From assembly GCF_014652535.1 (NCBI RefSeq), contig NZ_BMYZ01000001.1, forward strand, positions 558,001 through 622,000: a stretch of DNA of 64,000 nucleotides, written 5' to 3'. Below are positions 53,941-62,540 of the stretch, in pieces (positions within the stretch are counted from its first letter, which is position 1; every line of letters starts with the position of its first letter). The stretch comes from Cellvibrio zantedeschiae. Lineage in GTDB: Bacteria > Pseudomonadota > Gammaproteobacteria > Pseudomonadales > Cellvibrionaceae. The notes below the pieces were generated by a model that had not been told where the DNA came from, did not search any database, and worked only from the letters and a program-made list of their open reading frames with translations. The translations under genes were made by a program, and so were the position numbers.

Positions 53941-55068
53941 ATGCAAGATGATGGCTTAATTAGAGCGTTAGAAGAAAATATTGAAAAAGTACATACCCAA
54001 AGTTTGGACCTGTCTTTTAATGAATTGCTTGACATGTATGAAACTGGTGAGCTGGATATAAATCCCGATTATCAGCGTCTTTTTCGTTGGTCTCCAGGGG
54101 CTCAATCGAGGTTTATTGAATCATTGCTTTTGGAAATGCCGGTGCCTCCTATATATGTAGTCGAGTCAAGTGATGGAAAATATCAGCTAATTGATGGGTT
54201 ACAGCGTTTTTCATCATACCTACATTTGCGGGGGAAATTGACAGCAGGTCATTTTTCCCCTCCGATTAATAAAGGGGAATTTTTAGAGCTGCAGGAGTGC
54301 GATATTGTGCACGCCTTAAATGGACTTAATTATGAAGATCTACCCACAGCTCTAAAAATTAGATTGAAAAGAGCTTTTGTGAGAGTGGAAGTTGTTAGAA
54401 AAGGAAGTGAAAACAAATTTCGATACCATATGTTTAAGCGTTTGAATACTGGGGGCGAAGAGCTTACCCCTCAGCAAATTAGAAATTGTACGATTAGAAT
54501 GCTTAATGCCCAGTTTATTGATTTTGTGATAGGTAAAAGTAGATCTAGTGATTTTTCAAATTGCATATCCAATATTTCCGACGAGCAAAAGCTTGGCTCG
54601 TTCGATCAAGAATTGGTTCTTCGTTTTTTTGCATTAAAAAATTATCGTCATAAATTTACACATGACGTGGCTGATTTTTTAACTGAGTATATGGAGCTCG
54701 TCACTGAGGCTGGTAATCAATCGGCGGTATTTGATTATGTAAAAGAAGAGGCTGTTTTCGATAAGATATTTTTGGTTCTTAATAAGGCCCTTGGCGATAA
54801 ATCCTTTGGGCGATATGGTAAAAGTGGTATTCAATCAAACTTCGGTGTATATCATTACGAAGCTATATGTATTGGACTTCTATCTGTGATTGATAAAATA
54901 GAGTCAGATAGAACTGAGCATATAGATTTACTTAGAGTTAAGCTTGAAGAAATAAAATCAGATGGTGAGTTTGCTGCAGCTACCACTGGTGGTGGCAAGA
55001 ACTCTCCAGGCCCAATGAGAACCCGTATCGAATTAGTCGAAAAAAAATTGGCAGAGTTGCAATTATGA
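53941..55068 (+). CDS. DUF262 (ParB/Srx-fold, GmrS-like) protein
   Basis: 375 aa from an ATG with AAGGGA upstream. The DUF262 domain (about 25-150) shows INPDYQRLFRWSPGAQSRFIESLLLEMPVPPIYV and the hallmark LIDGLQRFSS (DGxQR, residues 85-89), the nucleotide-cleaving pocket of GmrS and ParB-like proteins. The HNH (DUF1524) partner domain of GmrSD is absent; the C-terminal half is helical. Coupled to the methyltransferase (3-nt gap) and overlapping the HEPN gene by 4 nt. Probably the sensor/NTPase-like component of a defence or toxin system. Confidence 0.85.
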   Translation: MQDDGLIRALEENIEKVHTQSLDLSFNELLDMYETGELDINPDYQRLFRWSPGAQSRFIESLLLEMPVPPIYVVESSDGKYQLIDGLQRFSSYLHLRGKLTAGHFSPPINKGEFLELQECDIVHALNGLNYEDLPTALKIRLKRAFVRVEVVRKGSENKFRYHMFKRLNTGGEELTPQQIRNCTIRMLNAQFIDFVIGKSRSSDFSNCISNISDEQKLGSFDQELVLRFFALKNYRHKFTHDVADFLTEYMELVTEAGNQSAVFDYVKEEAVFDKIFLVLNKALGDKSFGRYGKSGIQSNFGVYHYEAICIGLLSVIDKIESDRTEHIDLLRVKLEEIKSDGEFAAATTGGGKNSPGPMRTRIELVEKKLAELQL

Positions 55069-55748
55069 GTTTGGAGCATTTTTTGGAGCAGCTGGAGGAA
55101 GAGCGAGCGTGGAGAGAAGCGGAAATCAGATTTCTTGATAATTCACAAAGGTCTCTTGAAAAAGAAGAAGACAGAATGCTTATGCGTCGTTCTATATTAT
55201 GTCTGATATATGCTCATATAGAGGGTTTTGTTAAGTTTTCATTTTCTTTGTATGTTGACGAAATAAATAAAAAAAATTTGCTATGTTACCAAGTGAAACC
55301 TGTAATAGCCGCTGCCACTTTGTCTAGAGAGTTTTTAGCCTTGAGTGAGAATAGAAAAAGCAAAATATTTAGAAGTGATTTGTCGGATGATAAGCATTTG
55401 AGGAAATTGTTTCGGCAAGCAGAATTTATTGAAAATATTTTTGATGTGAAAAATTATGAAGTAAAAATTCCTGAAGAGTATATTAATACAGAGGATAATG
55501 TAGGTATAACCGTTTTGGAAAAATTGATGTGCAAAGTTGGCTTGGATCACACGGATTTAAGAGATGTTAATGCCCCCTTAGGTAGATTGCTAAATGTTAG
55601 GAATGATATTTCACATGGTAAACGGCGAGCTGGAATAGACCACAAAGATTATGAAGAGTTTCTTAATTGCTGCAAATCTGTTATTTCAGGTCTGTCGCGT
55701 AAACTGACGTTGGCTTTTGATCGGCAAGCATTTCTAGTTGCTAGTTAG
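55065..55748 (+). CDS. MAE_28990/MAE_18760-type HEPN nuclease-like protein
   Basis: 227 aa from an ATG overlapping the DUF262 stop (ATGA). YAHIEGFVKF (residues 49-58) is the typical mid-region of the MAE_28990/MAE_18760 family. RNDISHG (179-185) gives the HEPN R-x4-H ribonuclease motif (Arg179, His184), as in many toxin and defence RNases. The long amphipathic helices EQLEEERAWREAEIRFL and YEEFLNCCKSVISGLSRKL complete the four-helix bundle. It is the likely effector of the three-gene cassette; function is inferred. Confidence 0.82.
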   Translation: MSLEHFLEQLEEERAWREAEIRFLDNSQRSLEKEEDRMLMRRSILCLIYAHIEGFVKFSFSLYVDEINKKNLLCYQVKPVIAAATLSREFLALSENRKSKIFRSDLSDDKHLRKLFRQAEFIENIFDVKNYEVKIPEEYINTEDNVGITVLEKLMCKVGLDHTDLRDVNAPLGRLLNVRNDISHGKRRAGIDHKDYEEFLNCCKSVISGLSRKLTLAFDRQAFLVAS

Positions 55749-55925
55749 GTTAAAAAGAGTGGATAAAAAAATTAATAAAAATCTCATGTTTCGAAGTTGA
55801 TGCTCGCGTTACTTTTTATTTGGTAGTAATTAATACTGTTTCAAGAAATTGATCGGTTAATAATATTTGGTTGTGAGTTATTTGCCCATCTGAAAAGATA
55901 AAAAGCTGGATTACTCCTTTCACTC

Positions 55926-55968
55926 GCCCTTCGGGCCAACCTTGGTTGTTCAAAACACTTCGTGTTTT
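55926..55968 (-). repeat. Hairpin-array repeat downstream of the cassette
   Basis: Three adjacent short hairpins: GCCC/GGGC (55926-55936), CAACC/GGTTG (55937-55948), and AAAACAC/GTGTTTT (55952-55968). On the minus strand the first and last loops are GAA, the pattern CCCGAAGGG also seen at 52461-52469 upstream of the cassette. The rest of the 426-bp gap 55749-56174 shows no gene; an ORF of 64 codons across it looks non-coding. Confidence 0.4.
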
Positions 55969-56174
55969 AGTCCCGCTGTCGCGAAGATGACAACTCCCAT
56001 ATAATTGCATGACGTTTAAAATTTAAATCCCAACCACAATTCTCAGCCTGTTAAGAAATGCTTATCCCCTAGCACCAACACCACCCCCTATTTATACTCC
56101 ATTGCTCTCCATCGTGATAGTTGTTGTCCCTTATGCTGTCACTCAAATAATTAACGCAAATGAAGGGGTATCTC

Positions 56175-57539
56175 ATGAACGAAAACGATAATAAAAATTC
56201 ACGCCGTTTGTTTCTTAAAACACTTTCTGGTGCCGCTTTACTGGCGACAACATTACCTCATTCTGCATTCGGAAAATCGTCCTTGTCCGCTAACGATAAT
56301 ATTCAAGTGGCTGCTATCGGCTTGGGTATTATGGGCTTTAAAAATTGTGCGACTACGGTGACTGTGCCTGGTGTAAAACTGGTGGCGGGGTGTGACCTTT
56401 ACACGGGTCGACTCAATCGCGCGAAAGAAATTTATGGCAAACAGTTGCACACCACAAAGCATTTTGAGGAAATTCTGGATAATAAATCTATTGATGCTGT
56501 GATTATTTCTACCAGTGATCATTGGCACGACAAGATTGCTATAGCGGCGATGAAAAAAGGCAAGGCGGTTTATTGTGAAAAACCTATGGTTCACAAACTT
56601 GACCAAGGTTTACCAATGATTGATGTGCAAAATCAAACGGGGCGGATTTGTCAGGTGGGAAGCCAACGTGTGAGTTCTGCCACTTATTTAAAGGCAAAAG
56701 AGCTTTATGAGTCTGGTGCGATTGGTCAGCTGGTTTTGGCGGAAGCTTTTTGGGATCGTCAATCTGCAAACGGTGCCTGGCAATATTCTATTCCTCGTGA
56801 TGCATCACCCCAAACAATTGATTGGAGACGTTTTGAGGGCGATGCACCGCCGCATGATTTTGACCCGGTACGATTCTTTCGCTGGCGTAATTATCAGGAC
56901 TATGGCACTGGTATAGCGGGCGATATTTTTGTGCATTTATTTTCAGGGTTGCATTTAATTGTTAGCTCGCTCGGGCCAACGCGTATCTATGCGTCTGGTG
57001 GTTTACGTTATTGGAAAGATGGTCGCGATGTGCCGGATATTATGACCGGTGTTTATGATTATCCTGAAACCAAACAACACCCCGCATTTAATTTGCAGGT
57101 GCGTGTTAATTTTATTGATGGTGGTGGCGGTGGTGAACAAATCGCGTTGGTTGGCACCGAAGGAAAAATGATTGTACGTGGCAGTTCTGTTGAAGTCATT
57201 CGCAATAAAATGTCGCAAGCTCCAGGCTTTGATGGTTGGGATACCTACAGCACCTTTGATAAGAAAAATCAGCATGATTACGCAGCATGGTACGAAAAAT
57301 ATTATGCAGGGCAATCTGATAAAAAAGAAACCAGCCGCATGGAATGGAAAGCTCCGCAAGGCTATAGCGACCATTTTGATCACCACTCAAATTTCTATAA
57401 TGCTATTCGCACGAATGGAAAGGTTAAGGAGAATGCTGAGTTTGGTTTCCGCGCTGCGGCTGCAGCATTGGCAACTAATAAGAGTTTGTTTGAACAGAAG
57501 ATTATTAACTGGGACCCAGTTGCGATGAAATTGGTTTAA
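56175..57539 (+). CDS. Tat-exported Gfo/Idh/MocA-family oxidoreductase
   Basis: 454 aa from the ATG at 56175 (GGGG 7 nt upstream); an ATG 15 nt earlier is less well placed. A twin-arginine signal NSRRLFLKTLSGAALLATTLPHSAFG exports the folded protein. The Rossmann domain follows (IQVAAIGLGIMGFKNC), with CDLYTGRL and the catalytic region VYCEKPMVHK (EKP motif) near residue 140. The C-terminal alpha/beta domain includes FRWRNYQDYGTGIAGDIFVHLFSG. Members oxidise sugars with tightly bound NAD(P). Confidence 0.88.
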   Translation: MNENDNKNSRRLFLKTLSGAALLATTLPHSAFGKSSLSANDNIQVAAIGLGIMGFKNCATTVTVPGVKLVAGCDLYTGRLNRAKEIYGKQLHTTKHFEEILDNKSIDAVIISTSDHWHDKIAIAAMKKGKAVYCEKPMVHKLDQGLPMIDVQNQTGRICQVGSQRVSSATYLKAKELYESGAIGQLVLAEAFWDRQSANGAWQYSIPRDASPQTIDWRRFEGDAPPHDFDPVRFFRWRNYQDYGTGIAGDIFVHLFSGLHLIVSSLGPTRIYASGGLRYWKDGRDVPDIMTGVYDYPETKQHPAFNLQVRVNFIDGGGGGEQIALVGTEGKMIVRGSSVEVIRNKMSQAPGFDGWDTYSTFDKKNQHDYAAWYEKYYAGQSDKKETSRMEWKAPQGYSDHFDHHSNFYNAIRTNGKVKENAEFGFRAAAAALATNKSLFEQKIINWDPVAMKLV

Positions 57540-57563
57540 CATCGGCCTTAAACTGAAGTCAAT

Positions 57564-57595
57564 AAAAAAGCCGCGTCGTAAAACGCGGCTTTTTT
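57564..57595 (+). terminator. Intrinsic terminator after the oxidoreductase gene
   Basis: Stem AAAAAAGCCGCG, 8-nt loop, CGCGGCTTTTTT, 25 nt after the stop; A and T runs on both sides let it serve the convergent gene as well. Confidence 0.92.
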
Positions 57596-57637
57596 ATTGT
57601 AAGAGTGAAAAATTTCAATACCAACAAGTTTTTTGAA

Positions 57638-58531
57638 TTATTCCTTTTTATCCAAAGAGAAAGGATCGAACCATAAGGTTTTATCATCAAGCGGTGTCAG
57701 CTTGGGCAGTGTTGGGTTTTGCAGCTTGATAACAGTACGGCTTTTTAAATTGGCGTTAGCGATTACATCTTTCACCGTGGGATCGTTCATAAAATATTCT
57801 TCAAAGCTTCCGTCTTCAATAGCAATACGTAAACCCTTCTCAATATTTTTAGCCAGTTCGTTGTTAGATTTGTTAACAAAAAAGTAGAAAGGGTTGGGAT
57901 AAATCATTAGCAGATTTTTCTCCACTTCCAAATCAAGCTTGGGGTGCCTTTTCATTTCGGCCCAGGGCTCATGCGCGCCACGGGGGAATGCATCGAATCG
58001 GTCCCCATCTAACATGAAAAACATACCTTCGTACTTGAGCACTTTAACCACATTCAGGTTGTTGGCGAGCAGTACATCTGTGTCGGCCCAAAAACGACCT
58101 GAGCCTAAAGATACGCGGCGCAAATCTTCAAGAGTGCGTATGCCATCAAATTTGGATTGCGTGCCTTTTTTGATCATTAACACCCGGTAACCCAGCAAGC
58201 CACGGTACATTGGAATTCGAATGGGCTGCATGCGCTCTTCAAATTCGTTGGTGGTGGCGTACCAGCAAACGTCCAGTTGGTTTTCAACCACCATTTGGAT
58301 GATGCGAGCTTCTGTGTTGGTTGCGGTTGAATCATCCCATTCGTATTTTTCGGGAATTTTGGACAAGGCCAGCTTTAGCAGACCTTTCGCGTATTTAGGG
58401 ATGCTTCCATCACCCTCTACCATCCGCAGCGGTTTGGCCTGTACCTGCAGAGGTAGGATTAACAAACAAAAAATCATTCCCAACAGTTTAAGTTTGGCGA
58501 ATGGGCGGGTGTTAATGAGGGATCGCGTCAT
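57638..58531 (-). CDS. Periplasmic substrate-binding-like protein
   Basis: 297 aa. An N-terminal hydrophobic segment (KLLGMIFCLLILPLQVQA) is a signal peptide. The mature part has two-lobe type-2 binding-protein features: LDVCWYATTNEFEERMQPIRIP, GIRTLEDLRRVSLGSGRFWADTDVL, LDGDRFDAFPRGAHEPW, KNIEKGLRIAIEDGSFEEYFM. It has no transporter genes beside it, so it may be an orphan sensor-type binding domain. The ribosome site is weak and the true start may be a few codons in. Confidence 0.72.
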   Translation of the reverse strand: MTRSLINTRPFAKLKLLGMIFCLLILPLQVQAKPLRMVEGDGSIPKYAKGLLKLALSKIPEKYEWDDSTATNTEARIIQMVVENQLDVCWYATTNEFEERMQPIRIPMYRGLLGYRVLMIKKGTQSKFDGIRTLEDLRRVSLGSGRFWADTDVLLANNLNVVKVLKYEGMFFMLDGDRFDAFPRGAHEPWAEMKRHPKLDLEVEKNLLMIYPNPFYFFVNKSNNELAKNIEKGLRIAIEDGSFEEYFMNDPTVKDVIANANLKSRTVIKLQNPTLPKLTPLDDKTLWFDPFSLDKKE

Positions 58532-58863
58532 CTCGGCGTGTACCTAGGTTGTGATTGCTTACTAACTTTAGCTCATTATCGGGCAATTGCATGTCGCTTT
58601 TTTCAACATTTTTCAGGGGGGGAGTTCCTGGATATCTGCACCTTCGGGCTATTCCTGTAGCTTTACCGCGATTAATTTTTTGTCGGAGTTGCAAATGGTG
58701 AGGGCTCGGAGAATATTTTGTAACATGAAAATTCTATCCCCCTATAAATACCTCAATCGCTAGCTATTTGATTTTTATATAAATAATAAAAAAATATTTT
58801 CTTGATTTGAATTAATCGCAGCTTTTCGATTAATTGCAGCAAAAAATTCAAGAGGATATTGAG
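58532..58863. other. Intergenic region without a gene
   Basis: 332 bp between divergent genes. A G8 run lies near 58617-58623, and the first part is GC-rich while 58735-58850 is very AT-rich, as expected for the lipoprotein promoter. No hairpin, riboswitch pattern or ORF stands out. Confidence 0.35.
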
Positions 58864-60372
58864 ATGTTGAAACGCTTAATCCCATTTTTATTTGTGTCAT
58901 TACTTGTTGGTTGCGGCGGTGGAGGAGGAGGGACATCGTCAGAGCCCACCTCAAGTTCAGCTGCAAGTGAATCTCTTGCACCACAGGTGTTAAAAAATAC
59001 AAAAATCACACTGGATGAAACCTCCATCACCTTTGCGACGGGTGTTAGAGAAACGTCTACCGATAATACAGTTCTGCATTTTGACACCACTCAATTTACG
59101 GTTAAGGCTTCTGATGGTAGGACCTTGCCGACAATCTATGGGTATGGTTATGTCGCAACAGGGAATCTCGGAACTGTTATGAGCGTTAGAGGGGGTGACA
59201 GCTATAGGTTTGATCTTACATTCACTGATAAAAAATCTGGCACATTTAAAGAAACCTATACCGGCTTTGACGGGGTGCTCTTGTTGCGGGAAGGAAATTT
59301 TACTGTGCAAGATGAGCCTTTCTCATTCCTGCCGGAAAACATCGTAAACAATCGATATCTGTTGAACGTTAAAACCGCCACATCGACTTTAAGCGCGGAT
59401 GAAAGCCCTATCGTTGGCGAACGTTTTGAAATGACTTTTTTCAAAGATAATTTGGTTGTTAGACCCTCAGATCTTTTGCCGAAAGAAGTGCAGGCAAGCT
59501 ATTCAATAACACCAGTAGATGGCTCTACGCTTGAAATAAACGGTGTTTACTCAAATGCCAAGCACCCTTATAAATTGACTGCACGGTTTGATAGCCTTAC
59601 TACAGGAACATTTACACTTAATATTGGTGAGGGTAAAGCAGTCGCTACGGGTGATTTTAACACTATCAAAATTACACCCATTGACAGGTCGAGCATGAAA
59701 GGGCGTTTTGTTGGCGCCACTTCGATTACATCTACAAACACCAAAATTACTTATCCCTACAATGTTTACCTACCGCCGGGTTATCAAACATCGGGTAAAA
59801 ACTATCCGGTAATTTATGTGACTGATGGACAATGGTATTGGGATTTTGCGTATTTGCTCGAGAAAAAATCAAAAGATTTCATTATGGTTTCTATTGAACA
59901 AGGCCCCAGAGACAGGCGCATGATCGATTTCCTGCCAGATGGTGCACCGCTCTATACCAAGGTCTTAAAAGAAGAATTGATTCCTTTAATAGAATCAACT
60001 TACCGCACTAACCTTGAGCGCACTTTCGTGGGTGTATCAGCAGGCGGATTATTAGGAGCTTATTTGCTGAGTGTTGAGCCTGTAGGTGTTCCATATTTTA
60101 AAAATTATATGTTAATCGACGGAGCATTATTTGCGGTGACATCCGATATTATTAATGCGGAAGGACTACGTTTTAGATTGAATAACTCTTTGGCCGTAAA
60201 CCTATTGCTTGCGGGCACCCCGCAGGGCAATGGTTGGTTTGTGAATGATTTCGAGCGACGTTACAAAAGCCGAAGCTACAGCAATTTCCAACTATTTAAT
60301 AAAGAGTTCAGGGTGACCCACGACGAAATGGGACCGCTCGCGTTTGATGATTTAATTGAGCGTGTTTATTAA
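58864..60372 (+). CDS. Lipoprotein with C-terminal esterase domain
   Basis: 502 aa from the ATG at 58864 (AGAGGA upstream). A lipobox LLVGC makes the Cys lipid-attached, followed by a Gly-rich run and a Ser-rich linker typical of Cellvibrionaceae surface proteins. Residues about 45-285 form an unrecognised beta-rich domain. From about 290 an esterase-D-like alpha/beta hydrolase begins: YNVYLPPGYQTSGKNYPVIYVTDGQWYWD, with nucleophile FVGVSAGGLLGAYLL. His is likely in FRVTHDEMGPL. It probably acts on acetyl or feruloyl esters of polysaccharides outside the cell. Confidence 0.82.
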   Translation: MLKRLIPFLFVSLLVGCGGGGGGTSSEPTSSSAASESLAPQVLKNTKITLDETSITFATGVRETSTDNTVLHFDTTQFTVKASDGRTLPTIYGYGYVATGNLGTVMSVRGGDSYRFDLTFTDKKSGTFKETYTGFDGVLLLREGNFTVQDEPFSFLPENIVNNRYLLNVKTATSTLSADESPIVGERFEMTFFKDNLVVRPSDLLPKEVQASYSITPVDGSTLEINGVYSNAKHPYKLTARFDSLTTGTFTLNIGEGKAVATGDFNTIKITPIDRSSMKGRFVGATSITSTNTKITYPYNVYLPPGYQTSGKNYPVIYVTDGQWYWDFAYLLEKKSKDFIMVSIEQGPRDRRMIDFLPDGAPLYTKVLKEELIPLIESTYRTNLERTFVGVSAGGLLGAYLLSVEPVGVPYFKNYMLIDGALFAVTSDIINAEGLRFRLNNSLAVNLLLAGTPQGNGWFVNDFERRYKSRSYSNFQLFNKEFRVTHDEMGPLAFDDLIERVY

Positions 60373-60603
60373 TTTGAATTGATTCTCCGCCGGGTACCTG
60401 GCCCGGGTGACGAGCAAAAGGAAAATTGCTTCAAGGTCACCCGATTCGGGGCGGCCATTTATTTACACGACTCAGCTGTACCACCAAAGAATTTGTACGT
60501 GATCCTTCCTGTCTGACATAATCCCGCCCTTAACGTCACTCGGCCATATATTTGGCTTTTGGTGTAATTTGGCCCAACAACAAAAAATAACCCAGTGGAT
60601 CTC

Positions 60604-61866
60604 ATGCAAACTGCCAGCTCGCCTTTTCGTGTTCTTTTCGCCAGCTTAATTGGCACAACTATCGAATTTTTTGATTTTTATATTTATGCCACTGCTGCCG
60701 TTCTAGTGTTCCCCAAATTATTTTTCCCGGCTGGCGATGCAACTATTGCAGCACTGCAATCGCTAGCAACTTTCGCCCTCGCATTTTTTGCACGACCAAT
60801 CGGATCGGCACTGTTTGGCCATTACGGTGACCGCATTGGTCGCAAGGCGACTTTAGTTGCAGCGCTAATGACTATGGGGATTTCCACCGTGTGTATTGGT
60901 TTTTTGCCTTCCTATGAATCCATAGGCATTACCGCGACTGTGTTGTTGTGTTTGTGTCGCATTGGGCAAGGAATAGGTTTAGGCGGAGAGTGGGGCGGGG
61001 CTGTGCTCCTAGCGACAGAAAATGCGCCGGACAATAAGCGCGCCTGGTATGGCATGTTTCCACAATTCGGTGCGCCCATTGGTTTTATGTGTTCGACCAG
61101 TGTTTTTTTATTTTTAACGCACAATTTAAGTGATGCAGATTTTTTAAGTTGGGGTTGGCGAATTCCATTTATTGCAAGTGCTTTATTGGTAATTGTTGGT
61201 TTGTATGTGCGCTTGAGTTTGGAAGAAACGCCCGCATTCAAGCAGGCAATTGAAACTGAAAAGCGTGTGCGTGTTCCCATGGTGACTGTGCTAACCCAGC
61301 ATATGCGCGTTACGATTTTGGGTGCATTTTTGGCGATTGCGGCATTCGCGGTGTTTTACATTACCACGGTGTTTTCCCTTGGTTGGGGAACAAGCAAATT
61401 GGGCTACACGCGCGAAGAATTTTTAATTCTGCAATTGTATGCGGTGTTTGCGTTTGTACTTACCATTTGGTTGTCTGCTCTTGTTGCCGACAAAATTGGC
61501 CGCCGCGCCATGCTAATGATTTCAGGCTTCGCCGTGATGGTATTTGGACTGGGCTTTGCAGCTTTGCTGAATTCCGGTTCAAGTATTGGTGTTTTAATTG
61601 CTTTGTCGCTCGGCTTTAGCGTTATGGGTTTAACCTATGGCCCATTAGGTACTGCGCTTGCTGAAATTTTTCCTACAGAAGTGCGTTACACAGGTGCGTC
61701 ACTCAGTTTTAATGTGGCGGGGATTATTGGAGCGTCTCTAACACCGGCAATTGCGAGTTGGTTGGCGACAACTTATGGTCTACCCTTCGTGGGTTACTAC
61801 ATTTCTGCGGCGGGAATATTAACTTTACTTGCTGCGTTTTCTTTGTCGAAGTCTTTGGGGAAATAG
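60604..61866 (+). CDS. MFS transporter, metabolite:H+ symporter (MHS) type
   Basis: 420 aa with twelve helices. LIGTTIEFFDFYIYATAAVLVFPKLFFP is the MHS-family (ShiA/KgtP/ProP) start, and GHYGDRIGRKATLVAAL is the loop 2-3 MFS signature. LGGEWGGAVLLATENAP is the helix 5 region. It imports an organic acid or similar metabolite with protons; the substrate cannot be read. The ATG at 60604 is preferred to a GTG three codons earlier. Monocistronic. Confidence 0.87.
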   Translation: MQTASSPFRVLFASLIGTTIEFFDFYIYATAAVLVFPKLFFPAGDATIAALQSLATFALAFFARPIGSALFGHYGDRIGRKATLVAALMTMGISTVCIGFLPSYESIGITATVLLCLCRIGQGIGLGGEWGGAVLLATENAPDNKRAWYGMFPQFGAPIGFMCSTSVFLFLTHNLSDADFLSWGWRIPFIASALLVIVGLYVRLSLEETPAFKQAIETEKRVRVPMVTVLTQHMRVTILGAFLAIAAFAVFYITTVFSLGWGTSKLGYTREEFLILQLYAVFAFVLTIWLSALVADKIGRRAMLMISGFAVMVFGLGFAALLNSGSSIGVLIALSLGFSVMGLTYGPLGTALAEIFPTEVRYTGASLSFNVAGIIGASLTPAIASWLATTYGLPFVGYYISAAGILTLLAAFSLSKSLGK

Positions 61867-61985
61867 TGTTCCCCATCGTACTTGCTTTTTAACTTTTTAA
61901 ATTTTTAATTTTTTAACTTTTCTCCACTGCGGAGAGTTGTAAGCACAGATTTTTACTTAAGCAAGTATTTTAGCCAGAGTGAAAT

Positions 61986-62456
61986 CTAAACAAAAATTTG
62001 CATCTCTTCGCCAATTTTCTTCCGCATTTCCATTAGTTTAATCGCTGTTGCATGTTGCTTTTTATCTTCTTCTGTTTCAGGTACCCACACAGGGACTTTA
62101 ACTGGCTGCCCGGATTCATCTACCGCTACCATGATAACAATGCAGTGTGTGGTCAATCTGCGGTTTAAGGATTTTGGATCACATGCATTAACCTCAATAG
62201 CGATATGCATGGAAGACTTGCCGGTATAAATAATTTTTGCACTAACTTCGACTAAGTTACCTACATGAACCGGTGATACAAAACGAATGCCGCCTGCGTA
62301 AGCTGTTACGCAGTAACGACTGCTCCAACCCGCAGAGCAAGCGTAGGCAGCAAGGTCGATCCATTTCATAACAGCACCGCCGTGAACCTTACCGCCAAAG
62401 TTTACATCTTGCGGTTCTGCCAAAAAACGTAGGGTGATGTCTCGTTGTGGGCTCAT
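61986..62456 (-). CDS. Acyl-CoA thioesterase (hotdog fold, YciA-type)
   Basis: 156 aa. DVNFGGKVHGGAVMKWIDLAAYACSAGWS is the hotdog active-site region with the Asp of YciA/ACOT enzymes, and FVSPVHVGNLVEVSAKIIYTGKSSMHIAIEV the second half. It hydrolyses acyl-CoA esters in the cytoplasm. Length and order match YciA. No partner gene. Confidence 0.88.
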   Translation of the reverse strand: MSPQRDITLRFLAEPQDVNFGGKVHGGAVMKWIDLAAYACSAGWSSRYCVTAYAGGIRFVSPVHVGNLVEVSAKIIYTGKSSMHIAIEVNACDPKSLNRRLTTHCIVIMVAVDESGQPVKVPVWVPETEEDKKQHATAIKLMEMRKKIGEEMQIFV

Positions 62457-62540
62457 GTTGGATCTCGCTGCGCGCTCAAAAGGTGATAAGCATAAGGTTA
62501 GTATAAAACCCGTATTTTGGTACAGGTTTTAGTTTGCTCT

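Noticed and set aside
55816-56010. 64-codon ORF on the minus strand
   Set aside because: It crosses a string of hairpins and its translation has no protein-like pattern or ribosome site.
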